A model generated the notes under the pieces. The model was not told the DNA's origin and made no database searches. It saw nothing but the letters and a program-made list of their open reading frames with translations. A stretch of 64,000 nt of DNA from Knufia peltigerae (taxonomy: Eukaryota; Ascomycota; Eurotiomycetes; Chaetothyriales; Trichomeriaceae): NCBI GenBank assembly GCA_030247855.1, contig JAPDRN010000004.1:735557-799556 (forward strand), given 5' to 3'. Below, in pieces: positions 42,366 through 52,861 of this stretch. A program made the translations under genes and the position numbers. The first letter of the stretch is position 1; each line of letters begins with the position of its first letter.

Positions 42366-43922
42366 ATGGTCGTGCTCGCAGCGTCCATCTGCACGCGAGG
42401 CGGCAAACCCCTCCTGTCTCGCCAATTCAGAGAAATCCAAAAGTCCAGAGTCGAAGCCCTACTGGCCTCATTTCCCAAACTCGCAGACAGTTCCACCCAG
42501 CATACCACGGTCGAGCAGGAGAACGTTCGGTTTGTCTACCAACCTCTAGACGAGCTCTACCTCGTCCTCATCACCAATAAACAGTCCAACATTCTACAAG
42601 ACATTGACAGCCTGCACCTCTTCGGACAGGTGGTCACTTCGATATGCAAGAAACCCGACGAACGCGAGATCCTCCGCAATGCCTTCGAGTTGCTCAGCGC
42701 CTTCGACGAACTCGTCACCATGGGATACCGGGAGAACTTGTCCCTGAACCAAATCAAGACCTTCCTCGAAATGGAGTCGCATGAAGAGCGCATCCAAGAG
42801 ATCATTGCAAGGAATAAAGAGCTAGAGGCCTCCGAAGAGCGTAAACGAAAAGCCAAACAACTCGAGCTCCAGCGGAAAGAAGCAGCCCGCTCTGCTGCGT
42901 ACGGACGCGGTATTCCTCCCAAGATGCCTCAACAACCCACCTACACGCCCCCCACCCAGCCCAACACGTACGACACCTACGAAGCCGAGAAGAACAAGGT
43001 CTCGTCCAAATTCACCGCCTCTCGCGCGACCAAGGGCATGCAACTGGGCAAGAAGTCCAAGACCTCCAACGCCTTTGCCAAAGTCCAAGAGGAACTCGGC
43101 CCTGAGCCCGAGACCTCGTTGGTCGAAGACCTCCCAGACCGCACCCGCCCCTCCACCTCGACCACGACCCATGACCACACAACGACCTCCACGCACGCCA
43201 ACCCCGTCGTCATCTCCATATCCGAGACACTCTCCGCCAAACTCTCCCGCGAAGGCGCCCTGCGGTCGTTCGAGGTGAAGGGCGACCTGCAACTCAAGAT
43301 TGCCGACCCGGCGCTGACCAAACTCGCCCTGCGGGTTTCGGCGGACGAGGGGCCGCTGAGGGCCCAATTCCGCACGCACCCCAACGTGGACAAGAACCTC
43401 TTCAACACCTCGCGGACGATCCAACTCAAAGACACGACCAAGCGATTCCCGTCGAACAACAGCATCGGCGTACTGCGCTGGCGCGCGACCGCTCCCGCGG
43501 ACACGCCGGACATCCTCCCTCTGACGTTCACCGCGTGGGTCAACAAGTCGGACGACACCTACACCATCACGGTCGAGTACGAGCTGACCAACACGGACAT
43601 GACCCTGCGTGATGTCAGCGTCACGATCCCTTACTCCTCGTCCGAACCGGCCGTGAGCAGTTTCGACGCCATGTACCAGGTCACGGGCGACAGCCTGGAG
43701 TGGACCATCGGCACCATCGACGCGGACAATGCGAGCGGAAGCTTCGAGTTCGAGGCCCAGGCCGACGACGACGGCGAGTTCTTCCCGATGACGGTGTCGT
43801 TTGAGATGACGAAACCCTTTGTGGAGGTTGATGTCCTGGCCGCGAGACTGCTCGAGATGGACGAGGACGTCGACTTTGAAAAGATCGTCAAGGCCAATGC
43901 CGATGGGTTCATGATTGAATAA
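42366..43922 (+). CDS. RET2: coatomer subunit delta
   Basis: Subunit of the COPI coat that forms Golgi-to-ER vesicles. A single exon of 518 residues, the usual length. The start is set at the universal MVVLAASICTRGGKPLLSRQFREI. Residues 1-140 form the longin-type domain (VYQPLDELYLVLITNKQSNILQDIDSLHLFGQVV, AFDELVTMGYRENLSLNQIKTFLEMESHEERI). Next is a charged helix (ARNKELEASEERKRKAKQLELQRKE) and a linker rich in Pro and Thr. The C-terminal mu-homology domain begins near VVISISETLSAKLSREGALRSFEVKGDLQLKI and ends with VDVLAARLLEMDEDVDFEKIVKANADGFMI. Codon use here is strongly biased towards C-ending codons, as expected of a highly expressed gene. Confidence 0.96.
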   Translation: MVVLAASICTRGGKPLLSRQFREIQKSRVEALLASFPKLADSSTQHTTVEQENVRFVYQPLDELYLVLITNKQSNILQDIDSLHLFGQVVTSICKKPDEREILRNAFELLSAFDELVTMGYRENLSLNQIKTFLEMESHEERIQEIIARNKELEASEERKRKAKQLELQRKEAARSAAYGRGIPPKMPQQPTYTPPTQPNTYDTYEAEKNKVSSKFTASRATKGMQLGKKSKTSNAFAKVQEELGPEPETSLVEDLPDRTRPSTSTTTHDHTTTSTHANPVVISISETLSAKLSREGALRSFEVKGDLQLKIADPALTKLALRVSADEGPLRAQFRTHPNVDKNLFNTSRTIQLKDTTKRFPSNNSIGVLRWRATAPADTPDILPLTFTAWVNKSDDTYTITVEYELTNTDMTLRDVSVTIPYSSSEPAVSSFDAMYQVTGDSLEWTIGTIDADNASGSFEFEAQADDDGEFFPMTVSFEMTKPFVEVDVLAARLLEMDEDVDFEKIVKANADGFMIE

Positions 43923-44996
43923 AAACACTGCTCAAGGTAGAGAAGGGGGGGGGTTTCCTCCAACAGGGGCGAGGAAATGCCGCCATGTGGCTGATAACTG
44001 AGGCAAATGCGCATGATTGTGAGACTTTTTTGGATTTTTTGAAGTCCCGAGTACTTTTAGAGATTCAAGAATAAGAAAAAAGGTCACTCGGGATACATAC
44101 ACTCTTACGGTCTATCGTACGATTCCGACGAGAGTACTCACTTGTGCGAGTAGGGGCATCATGATCTCGTCACTGCGCTTTCTCCCTTCTCTCTGCTTTA
44201 CATTGCTTTGCTTCGCCTTGTGTATCTGGCTGTACCTACATACCCCGTAGGAAATACGAAGCTCGGTTCACTCAGGATTGTACACGTAAGCCACCACCGA
44301 CGCACAGTCACTCGCGACCAAAGATCGCAATTCCATCAGGTTCCTATTGTAGGTAAAGATCAATGTGTCTTGTCAGTGTCACCTTTACTTTTATGTTTAT
44401 TTTTTCCCCAAATGACAGGCTTCGAATTTTAAGAATGCAATAATGTGTTTTTGGATGTTCAAACTACCTGAGGTATGTACGGAGTGTGTTGTGTACTCGT
44501 CATCTTATTTATTCTTGTTGTCATAAACTTCATTAATCTTTCTTTGGGGGGCGATCCCTCAAAATAGCCTTTGAAAGGCTTCAATCAATAATGTTGATCC
44601 CCCCCCGCGTATGCATATATGCGACTGATCGTCAAGGATCATCCTTGAGCAAGCAAATCTGATCTTGGGACAATGTGTCCTTGTGCTCAGATGCGTACCT
44701 AGTTCGAACAGCCATGCGCGCAACCACACGTCAACAGCATTGTCGGTCTTTCTACTGTCCACAGAAAAATTCGTGATCAGGAAAGGATGTCATTCCCCCC
44801 CTGTATCCAAATGCCCGGAAGCGGAGGGTGTCGAATTGAATTGATGCTGAATGAGCCTTGTAATACTTTCGTAAGTGTATTAGATGCAACGAATGTCCCT
44901 TTTAATGCATGCCCTCAAAATGGTGTCTTCCTCAATCGCAGAGGGAAGCTCCAAACAAAGAAACGGAAATGATGTTTTGCTTCATGCTCGCTCTTC
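43923..44996. other. intergenic between convergent genes
   Basis: 3' ends of the coatomer delta and glucanase genes meet here. Homopolymer runs (G8 near 43946, C8 near 44599) but no gene. Confidence 0.5.
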
Positions 44997-46333
44997 TTAC
45001 GAGCCCTGAGGCCATACACCAGCATCAATTAGCTTAAACAGATCCCACTCTGCGGCGCCCTCGGTCTTGAAGTTCCAGAAAATCCAGCCTTGAACCATGG
45101 ATTCGAAGGCGCTCATTTGTGCGTTGATATAATTGGTCGTGGCCTGCTTGTAGTCGTCGCTCCATTGATCGATGGAGTTCTTGTCCGCGCACGATCCGAC
45201 ATAGGAACTGCCGTCGCCGTTGCCCTTGTTGTAGGAACCATCGTATCTGGCACCGACTCCATAGCCGTTGACGTATTGCGCGCAATCGGTCATGGCCGCC
45301 GTCCATTCACCCACGATGACGAACTTGTCTTGCCCGGTTCCCCAAGTATTTGCTGAATTCCATACTTCGCTGACGTGGTCTTCGGGCGAAAGTGCCACTC
45401 CCTCATTGGTGAAGCACTGGTACTCGTGGTGGTCAATCATGGCGCCAGACGTGCCTTTACCAGTCAAAAAGCCATTCCAGTCCGAGGGGTTATCAAAGCC
45501 ATCATGGATCACGACTGGTGCCTGTCCATTCTGCCTGACGGTGCCGAATCCGGCTTGATAATATCCTTGAGTGGCCGACTTTCCGCCGGACAAGCCAGCC
45601 ATGTACGGCTCGTTCAGAAGTTCAATACCAACCACCACATCGGAGTAGTCTGATGTAGCGTACTTCTCCGATATCTGTCCAATGACATTGAGGGTGGCCT
45701 GCACACTATCGCCTTGCGTCCAACCCGGTGTCGAGGTAAGCTGGCCAGAGTTGTCGTAACCATTCTGCGAGCGTGGTGCACCTGAATTCAGTCATCAGCG
45801 CTGCCCCTTCCATAAAGATACTGATGGAACCTACCGTGCAAGTCGATCCATACCTTCAAGCCTGTTTGGCGGGCCCAACCAATGGCCGCCTCGAGGTAGT
45901 CTGCGGCACCTTGTATATATGGATCCTGCTCGTATTTCTGGAATGCCCAGTACCCAATCGGTATCCGTACCATATTGAAGCCATTGTCCGCAATCTTCTG
46001 AAAATCACCCAAGGAGACCCAGCTGTCCCAGTGGCTGCGAAGAATCGATTCGGCATCGCCTGAATTTTGGCAGAGTGTATACTCGTCCACCACGCTTCCG
46101 CCGAAAGGTTGGAACATAGACGGAGTAATCCACGGTTCAAGGACCAGCCATCCTCCTATATTGACACCACGTACTGGGTTCGAGCCATATGCGAACTGGC
46201 GTTTGTCTATGGGAGATCTGAAATTGTATCAATCAGCCAGATCCATGGATAGACAGTGCTTGAAGGAAGATGTCACTTACGCTACTACACCAACAACTGC
46301 CAGCGCACCAAAGAAGATGTTTTGTGCCCACAT
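44997..46333 (-). CDS. EXG1: secreted exo-beta-1,3-glucanase, GH5 family
   Basis: Releases glucose from the ends of beta-1,3-glucan, remodelling the cell wall. Exons: 46333-46281, 46217-45835 and 45781-44997 (introns 63 and 53 nt), 406 residues. Residues 1-18 are a signal peptide (IFFGALAVVGVVA), followed at once by SPIDKR, a Kex2-type cleavage site. The mature part begins with the family hallmark VRGVNIGGWLVLEPWITPSMF, then FNMVRIPIGYWAF and GLKVWIDLHGAPRSQNGYDNSG. Catalytic residues are Glu203 (acid/base, IELLNEPY) and Glu304 (nucleophile, FVIVGEW). The C-terminus is QGWIFWNFKTEGAAEWDLFKLIDAGVWP. All parts match the yeast Exg1 type. No GPI or transmembrane tail, so it is soluble. Confidence 0.95.
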
Positions 46334-47300
46334 GGTGCTGATAGTTGGTAGTAAGGAATGGTGGAAGGCAACACGCACAACAGGAAGACCTTGAGGCCTT
46401 CACTTGTAGGAGCAAACGGCCGAGGTAGTGTTTGTCCCCAGTGATCCTTCCCGACAATACTCGTATACCGCCTGACGCTGTGTAAGGTAATGACGATGGT
46501 GAATGTACGAGTGATTGGCTTGGACACTGCCGACTTGACCAGAAAAGAAGGTCCGCTCCGAACAGTAGTCACCTGGTATAGAAGAAAACTCGAGAGACGT
46601 GAGGAGTAGGACAGCTTCGATCAAGAGGCTCCAATCAAACGGTGTAGATCCTTTTGAGTAGCATACGAACAGAACAATTTGGGGGTGTATATACTTGAGA
46701 TCAGCAGAGGAAGAGTGACGGCGTAAACTAGACAGGGCATGGATGCACATTTCTTTCACGTAACCAGCATGCACTCACCTCAAGGTACTCAAAACCTGGC
46801 GAGCTAGATGTTTGTGGATACCCGACCTTCCTGGTGCTCATGTTACGAGTCCGAGATCTGAGTGGTTATCGTGGTTGGCACAATACAAAAGTGCTCTCTA
46901 GCAAGCGGGTGGCGGAGAGAAGCGGGTCCGGGGCTGTAAACAAGCACTATTGGAAGCTCAATTGACATTTGAGCATGCTAAAAGGACCGAGCGGTTGCTC
47001 AAGGGCCATGAAGTGAAGTGGGTGACGAAAAGAAGGGCAAGTTATGAGAGGCAGGTAGCGAGGTATCGGCGCTGCCAACTAGACCCTCTTTGTGTTTCTC
47101 TCCGCGAGATGCATGCAGCACAGTTGGTGAGACAGAGAGTCCTGAGAGGATCCCCACGTCGATCAAGAAATTGCAAGAGAACCGTGCCGAGGTTTGAAGG
47201 GTCAGTTGACAGCGCCAGCCTGCGCACGAACAGCTATTACAAGTACCGATGAAACGGTGAAGAGGAGAAAGCAAGACAGCGCATGGAGGATGGCGAGGTA

Positions 47301-47321
47301 AGAGAGAGAGAGAGAGAGAGA
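47301..47321 (+). repeat. (AG)10 microsatellite
   Basis: Perfect AG dinucleotide repeat in non-coding DNA. Confidence 0.9.
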
Positions 47322-47547
47322 TTGGACGGAGGATGATCCGCAAAGAACGTCGAAGTTGAAGAAGCATTCACCAGGATTGGCACTGTCTGTTGATGCAGAT
47401 CCAGGGGCCCAATCGACCATGATTCGCCATGATCCACGTCGGCTGACCAGGGACGCATGAATGTAATTCTCCAACGTCACAGTACAGGGAGACATCAGTC
47501 ACACGGTCGATTTGGCGATGAATGTTTGATAGAAGGTGCGTCCGGAG

Positions 47548-47556
47548 TACGGAGTA
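47548..47556 (-). repeat. TACTCCGTA 9-mer (minus strand)
   Basis: Reads TACGGAGTA on the plus strand and overlaps a second, partial CCGGAGTA unit. Confidence 0.55.
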
Positions 47557-48204
47557 GTATAGGAAACGTTTATTAGACATGCAACGCCCGGATCATTGTT
47601 CGCTGGGAAATGAGAGACGTATTGAATGGTCGACGAGAGAACGACAACCAGGAAACAGGGCAGCAGTACCCAGTAATCGAGAGCGGTCCCTTGCTGGCAA
47701 CCCTCTTGGGCCATTCCACCGATGGTCCCTTGCAGGCTGGGAACAAGATGGGGTGGTAACGCCTATCGCTGTCCACTTTCGTTCCTTTCTAAGCTCTTCT
47801 AGGCAACGGTGAAGGTTCTCCACAGAATCCATACCGGTTCCATCCATCTTCTCCCAACCTCTTCCGCGGGTGGCTGACTTTCAATCGAACAATGGACCGA
47901 GGACCGAGATTCCTCGAATTGCACATGCTCTTTTGATTTTTCCCGTCTCGAAAGATCATATGAAGATTGTGGACTGCACTCGCAAGATTATGGATCAAGC
48001 TCAGGTGTTTTGGAGGCGTTGAGCTTTGATCCGTGGATGACTCAGAATACAAGCACAGCCGCGTCAACCATGTCGCCTTTGTTTCAGGCAAAATACATAA
48101 AGAGAATAAATAGTTCCGTCGTAAGCTTGCGGGCTCCCTTGGCCAGCGGTTCCCTGGCAGGGACCATGACAGCGCCCACGAATCATATCTTAGCACGTGT
48201 GCAG

Positions 48205-51200
48205 CTACAAAACCTCTGTGATCAATTGTCTCTCAATAATGGAGTTCTCGGCCTGGTCTCTAGAGACTCGGTAATAGTAATTGGCAAAGTCGGCGCAATC
48301 CATCTTGCGGAGAAAGTCTTCGTCATGGGTAATCACAATGAGCTGGAAGTTGGATTGTTGCTGTCGTTCCCTGATTATGTCACGAAGCGACTCTGCCAGG
48401 CTTTCGATGTTCTCGCGGTCGAGATTGGTCGTTGGTTCATCCAGAGCGATGAGTCCGCAATTCGCACTGAAGCACTCTGCGAGGGCCAGTCGGATGATGA
48501 TGCTGGCGAGAACCTTTTGTCCAGCACTGCATCGGCCTCGCATGTCCATTTCAACATCGCGCTTGACCATGACAACACGATAATTGTATGACCGATTGGC
48601 ACGTCCAGATTCGTTGTCGGCACGGATCAAAAGCGTATCGACGTCGCTTCCTTTGTATGTCTTGCGCCACAGCTCGTCGATGATGGCGTTGATTTGCTCC
48701 ATCTTGAGGCTATGATACTTCATGATTGCTTTGTCCAACGCGCCACCATAACGACCTAGATCTTCCACCGCAGCTTTGGTCGCCTCGACTTTAATATGAG
48801 CTTCCTTGTAGCGATTAGCCGCATCTACAAGATTGAGATTATAGTCATCCATGAGTTCGCTGAGCTGGGCATCTTTTGAAGTCATCTCTCCGTACTTGCG
48901 CGCTTGTTCTGCACTAAGTTTGTTGTACTCGTTTTGGTACTTTTTAGCTTCTTGCTGGAAATTGTCGCGATCCTCTTCGCTGTTCTGGCTGGCAAGCTCT
49001 TCAATCTCCTCTTCCAACTGGCTCAACATTTTGGTCTCTTGACGATATCGCAAAGTATCCGAATATCGTCTTCTGGTCGCTTCGCTGTCTCGGATTTGGT
49101 CATTGATCTTGTTGATTTCCCGCGTCAGCTTTCCTTGTTCAGTCTGAGCGTTGTCTAGCTCTCTTTCCAGATGACTTAGCTCTCTGTTGACATGGGCAAC
49201 TTGGTTCGGTCCGTTGCGATCTATGTAGGCCTGAACTTGGTCGTTCAATAGGTCTAACCCGTTGACGCTCTCACTAAGCTTAGATTGTTCGTTGGCCATT
49301 TCACGTTCTTTGGTGGCCGTTCTCTGTTCGATATCTTCAGACTTGGCTTTTGCTGTTGCAATGTCAGGATCAAGTGCTTCAATGTCTCGATCAAGCTTAT
49401 TGAGATCATCGCGTAATTTCCGATTCTGCTCACGGAATTCTTCGACACGGGCAGCGAGCGATGCTTTCTTGTCGAGTTGATGACCGATTGTGTTCAACTC
49501 TCCTTTCAGATCTCTGAGTTCAAGCTCCTGGGATGATAGTGCTGCTCGAGACTGTTCTTGATCTGTTCTGAGGCGTTCCATCACATTCTGTATACTACGA
49601 ATCTTCTCGGTCGTAGAGTTTAGTTCCTCTCGGATGTCCTCCAACGTTCGACCAGTCGTCTGTTGGGATTGTTTGGTCGAAAGCTCCTCGACTTGAGCAC
49701 CAAGAGTTCCAATTTCGCCATGGTATTTCGAAATTGATGCGACGGTCCGACCAATAGATTCAACATCTTGTTTTACTTGCAGGGCCTGCTCTGCGATCTT
49801 GTCGTGTTCTTCGAGCTCGGACTCAATTCTCTCACGCTGCTCCTTCAAATCTGATAAGTCTTGTTCAGCGGCTGGGATATCGGCGTTTGCAAGTTTCTTC
49901 CAGGTTTCAACAGCCAGCCCGAGATCGAGGAGGCGCTTGTACTCGGCCTCGGCCTCTTTAGGGTTGGTGCGCTCAAAGTCTTCAAGTGTTTTGGCAACTA
50001 GTTCCTGCATCCGCTTCTTCGTTCTTACCAACGCTGGATCATCAGGGCTCTTGAAACCTCGTGAACAAGTTCGACACGCAGGCTTCGGTGCTTCGAGAGA
50101 TTGTAGCACCTTTTTGTAATAGTCATGGAGACCGGCAAAGCCGCCACTTTCGTCGCGAGCAAAGTCCGCGTCGGCCTCTGCCTGTTGCAATGCTTCGTCA
50201 TACGCCTCTGGTCCGGCTGCCACCACCGCACGAATTTGCTTGTCACAGTCTTTTGCCTCCGACCTCTTTCTGTTGAGCTCGTCACGCAATGTCTTCTGTC
50301 GGAACGATGCCTGCTCCAGACGCCTTCCAACAGAGTCTCGCTCCCGTTCAGCCGAGGAAAGCTTTGCGCTGACCGTGCCCAACGCCTCTTGGTAAACTGC
50401 CTCAACAGTAGCAGGTGTCCATTCTTGGTCCGCCATGACCTTGTTGATGCGGTCGCTATGCGCACTCAAAAGTGTCTCTAGGCTCCGCTGTCGATCCTTC
50501 AGTTCTTGTTTCAAGTGCGACAACCGAGCAAGTTCTCCTGCCCTCTGGGTGGTTTGGACAATCTCGTCACCAAGTTTAGAGTTTGATCTTTCCAGGGACT
50601 GAAGCTGGCTGTTGGCATCTTGCAGTTTGTTGTCCCAGTCGGCAGTCTCAGCGGCTTCTCTCGCATGTATCAGCTTGTTCTTGAGATCTTCGATACGCGA
50701 TTCCACAACTGCTCTACTGCCTTCATCAACATTGATCTGATTGACTTTGCGTTGGAATTCCCCAGCATCTCGATCATTTGAGTCTATCTGTTTGCGAATG
50801 CCGACTTTGTTGTCCTGAAGTGCGGCTTTGCGCTCTGTCAGCTTGTTGACTAGGGTTTGTGCTTCTCGTCGCTCTGAAGCATGCTCAAGCTTGGCACGGT
50901 CGAGAGCAACTTTCTGATCCTGTAGGATCTTCTTCACCTTGAGCAAAAATTCTTCAACACGGGAGTCATCAGTCAGATCATCATAACGACGAATCTGGTG
51001 CTTGGTAGCGACAGCCTGCACCATCTCTCTTCGTCGAACAAGGTGTCGCTCGTGTTCTTCCTTTTCTTGCTCATATTTCCCTTTGAGCTTGACCTGCTCT
51101 TCGCGTTGTTTCCCGAGACGTTTGAGTTCATCTTGCCGCTCAATGTATCGCTCCTGTTTGGTACGGATTTCATCTTTCAATTCCTGTTGTTTGTCTTCAA

Positions 51201-52125
51201 ATTGCTCAAGCGTCTTTTGTAGCCAATCGTCCGACTCGTCGATCTCCTCGAGGTGTTCCTTGAGTCCATCGATAGTGCTTTTCCTCCCTCGCGCCTCTAT
51301 ACGCTTCCCTTCTAACAGACCCAGCACCTTTGCGTAGTCCTCGCCTTTCCTCCAAGCCTCATCTGCCATAGCCCTGGCTTGTGCACTCCGTTTTTGCAGA
51401 TCCTGGATTTCGACCCTTAGATCCTCGACTATCGCAGCAATTTTGTGCCCGTTAGCAGACACTTTTCTCGCACGATCTTTGTCCAGTTTAGCATGATCTT
51501 CGAGGATTTTGTATTTGCCTAATTCTTCATGCTGCTTTTTACGAATCTGCTTGATATTGTCAATGGCTTTGGTATATTTTTGAGCCTCAAATATCTCGTC
51601 GAATTTCTTCTTCAGGGTCGAAGGGTCGCTGAGAGGCCACAAGCTTTCGTCCTGATGGCAAAAAATGACATTGTCAATGATGGCCGTGCCCACACCCAGA
51701 TAGCGAGGCAGGATAGAATCCATTTCGGCAACGCGCGAGGATAGGACAGTCTTTACTCCTTTCTTGGAGATGTTGAGAGAGACTTCAAGGCTTTTCAAAG
51801 ATCGAGCGGTCTTTTTTACTGACAGTTCCAGACGGCGAGAGATGACGTACGAGGTGCCCTTAGCATCTTTGAAAGCCACTCTCACCATCGCTTTGACATT
51901 TTTCTCGTTGCCCAATTTGGGATCATTGATAAAAGCACCACCAACTTTTGTATTTGGAGGCTGCATACCGGTGAAGGCAAATTTGAGGGCCTCGATTATG
52001 GTAGTCTTGCCAGAGCCATTTTGGCCAACAATGAGGGTTAATGGTGTTTCAAATTTGACTGTCTCCGGATCCGATGGGCCGAATGAGCGTATGCCCGATA
52101 GCTGCATAGACTGAAGACGAGACAT
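48205..52125 (-). CDS. RAD50: DNA double-strand break repair ATPase RAD50
   Basis: SMC-like ATPase of the Mre11-Rad50-Nbs1 complex, acting in break sensing, end resection and telomere upkeep in the nucleus. A single exon of 1306 residues, full length for the family. The N-terminal ATPase half begins LSGIRSFGPSDPETVKFETPLTLIVGQNGSGKTTIIEAL (Walker A near residue 35), with the Q-loop near VIFCHQDESLWPLSDPSTLKKKFDEIF. Two long coiled coils flank the zinc hook CRTC at residues 684-687. The C-terminal half carries the ABC signature MRGRCSAGQKVLASIIIRLALAE (from 1195), Walker B LIALDEPTTNLD (about 1225) and the H-loop VITHDEDF. No damage is visible. Divergent from the white collar 2 gene. Confidence 0.98.
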   Translation of the reverse strand: MSRLQSMQLSGIRSFGPSDPETVKFETPLTLIVGQNGSGKTTIIEALKFAFTGMQPPNTKVGGAFINDPKLGNEKNVKAMVRVAFKDAKGTSYVISRRLELSVKKTARSLKSLEVSLNISKKGVKTVLSSRVAEMDSILPRYLGVGTAIIDNVIFCHQDESLWPLSDPSTLKKKFDEIFEAQKYTKAIDNIKQIRKKQHEELGKYKILEDHAKLDKDRARKVSANGHKIAAIVEDLRVEIQDLQKRSAQARAMADEAWRKGEDYAKVLGLLEGKRIEARGRKSTIDGLKEHLEEIDESDDWLQKTLEQFEDKQQELKDEIRTKQERYIERQDELKRLGKQREEQVKLKGKYEQEKEEHERHLVRRREMVQAVATKHQIRRYDDLTDDSRVEEFLLKVKKILQDQKVALDRAKLEHASERREAQTLVNKLTERKAALQDNKVGIRKQIDSNDRDAGEFQRKVNQINVDEGSRAVVESRIEDLKNKLIHAREAAETADWDNKLQDANSQLQSLERSNSKLGDEIVQTTQRAGELARLSHLKQELKDRQRSLETLLSAHSDRINKVMADQEWTPATVEAVYQEALGTVSAKLSSAERERDSVGRRLEQASFRQKTLRDELNRKRSEAKDCDKQIRAVVAAGPEAYDEALQQAEADADFARDESGGFAGLHDYYKKVLQSLEAPKPACRTCSRGFKSPDDPALVRTKKRMQELVAKTLEDFERTNPKEAEAEYKRLLDLGLAVETWKKLANADIPAAEQDLSDLKEQRERIESELEEHDKIAEQALQVKQDVESIGRTVASISKYHGEIGTLGAQVEELSTKQSQQTTGRTLEDIREELNSTTEKIRSIQNVMERLRTDQEQSRAALSSQELELRDLKGELNTIGHQLDKKASLAARVEEFREQNRKLRDDLNKLDRDIEALDPDIATAKAKSEDIEQRTATKEREMANEQSKLSESVNGLDLLNDQVQAYIDRNGPNQVAHVNRELSHLERELDNAQTEQGKLTREINKINDQIRDSEATRRRYSDTLRYRQETKMLSQLEEEIEELASQNSEEDRDNFQQEAKKYQNEYNKLSAEQARKYGEMTSKDAQLSELMDDYNLNLVDAANRYKEAHIKVEATKAAVEDLGRYGGALDKAIMKYHSLKMEQINAIIDELWRKTYKGSDVDTLLIRADNESGRANRSYNYRVVMVKRDVEMDMRGRCSAGQKVLASIIIRLALAECFSANCGLIALDEPTTNLDRENIESLAESLRDIIRERQQQSNFQLIVITHDEDFLRKMDCADFANYYYRVSRDQAENSIIERQLITEVL

Positions 52126-52861
52126 ATTGGCAACGGCGTTGAGAAGTCAGAGGGCTGAAAGCAGTCCAGAGTTCTGAGCCTGTCGAAGTGAACGGCTGGC
52201 ATACAACTCTGAGGTACAGTTTAAGGAGCCTTGAGCGAGAAGGTCCTGCCCTTTTCACGCCCAGAATCACACCGTACCGATCAGTGAGAATGATCCGTCA
52301 CATAAAGAACGAACTCGGGGAATGGAAGAGACGTGTCGTCATAGTGTCTTCAGTGAAGCAAGGTAGTCGTGGTGTTTGTCGATATTTCATTTGGCTTCAT
52401 CAATGGAACTAACCTCGAGGCGCGACTCACGCGCCACCTGCCTTATCGAGATTGATGCCTAGGTCCCCGTGATGCGGTATCACGTGGTATGGGAAATCCC
52501 ATTAGTGCCTTGGCAAAGCGAGTGTCGAAGGTTTGAGGTGAATCTCGATTCTCGATCGCATCGCCACGACTTGGGTCAGACCACATCCCCTCCCCTCGCC
52601 CATTTCTCGCTGTCTGCTCGTATCCAGAGTCTCCCTGGGGCCATCTCGCTAACTTTCTCCGGTACAGGCTGAGATTGTCCAACACACCCAACGCCATAGA
52701 TCTCGATTCAAGCATAGCGCACCACTAAGTTGCATCCTGACCAGGCTTGAGTGGAAGAAGAATCCTCTCTCCGACTGGGTCCCAACGTCGCTTGACCTAT
52801 CCTGAATTCTCTACACCGATATCGACGTCCACTGCAGACCCACCAAATACACGCACGCAAT
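52126..52861. promoter_or_regulatory. shared promoter of RAD50 and white collar 2
   Basis: 736 nt between divergent start codons. GATC-containing words occur at 52279-52282 and 52292-52296. At 52547-52557 there is GATTC-T-CGATC, including TCGATC, the reverse complement of the GATCGA core reported for the white collar complex in Neurospora. Whether it is used here is inference. Confidence 0.45.

Larger units (their letters stand above)
46334..48204. other. 1.9-kb intergenic region
   Basis: Promoter of the glucanase gene and 3' region of RAD50. Short frames on both strands look random. Contains an AG microsatellite and one 9-mer copy. Confidence 0.45.

Noticed and set aside
42822..43928. 368-codon minus-strand frame opposite coatomer delta
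   Set aside because: It is a shadow caused by the strong C-ending codon bias of the coatomer gene. It has no domain and an improbable Gly/Arg/Val composition.
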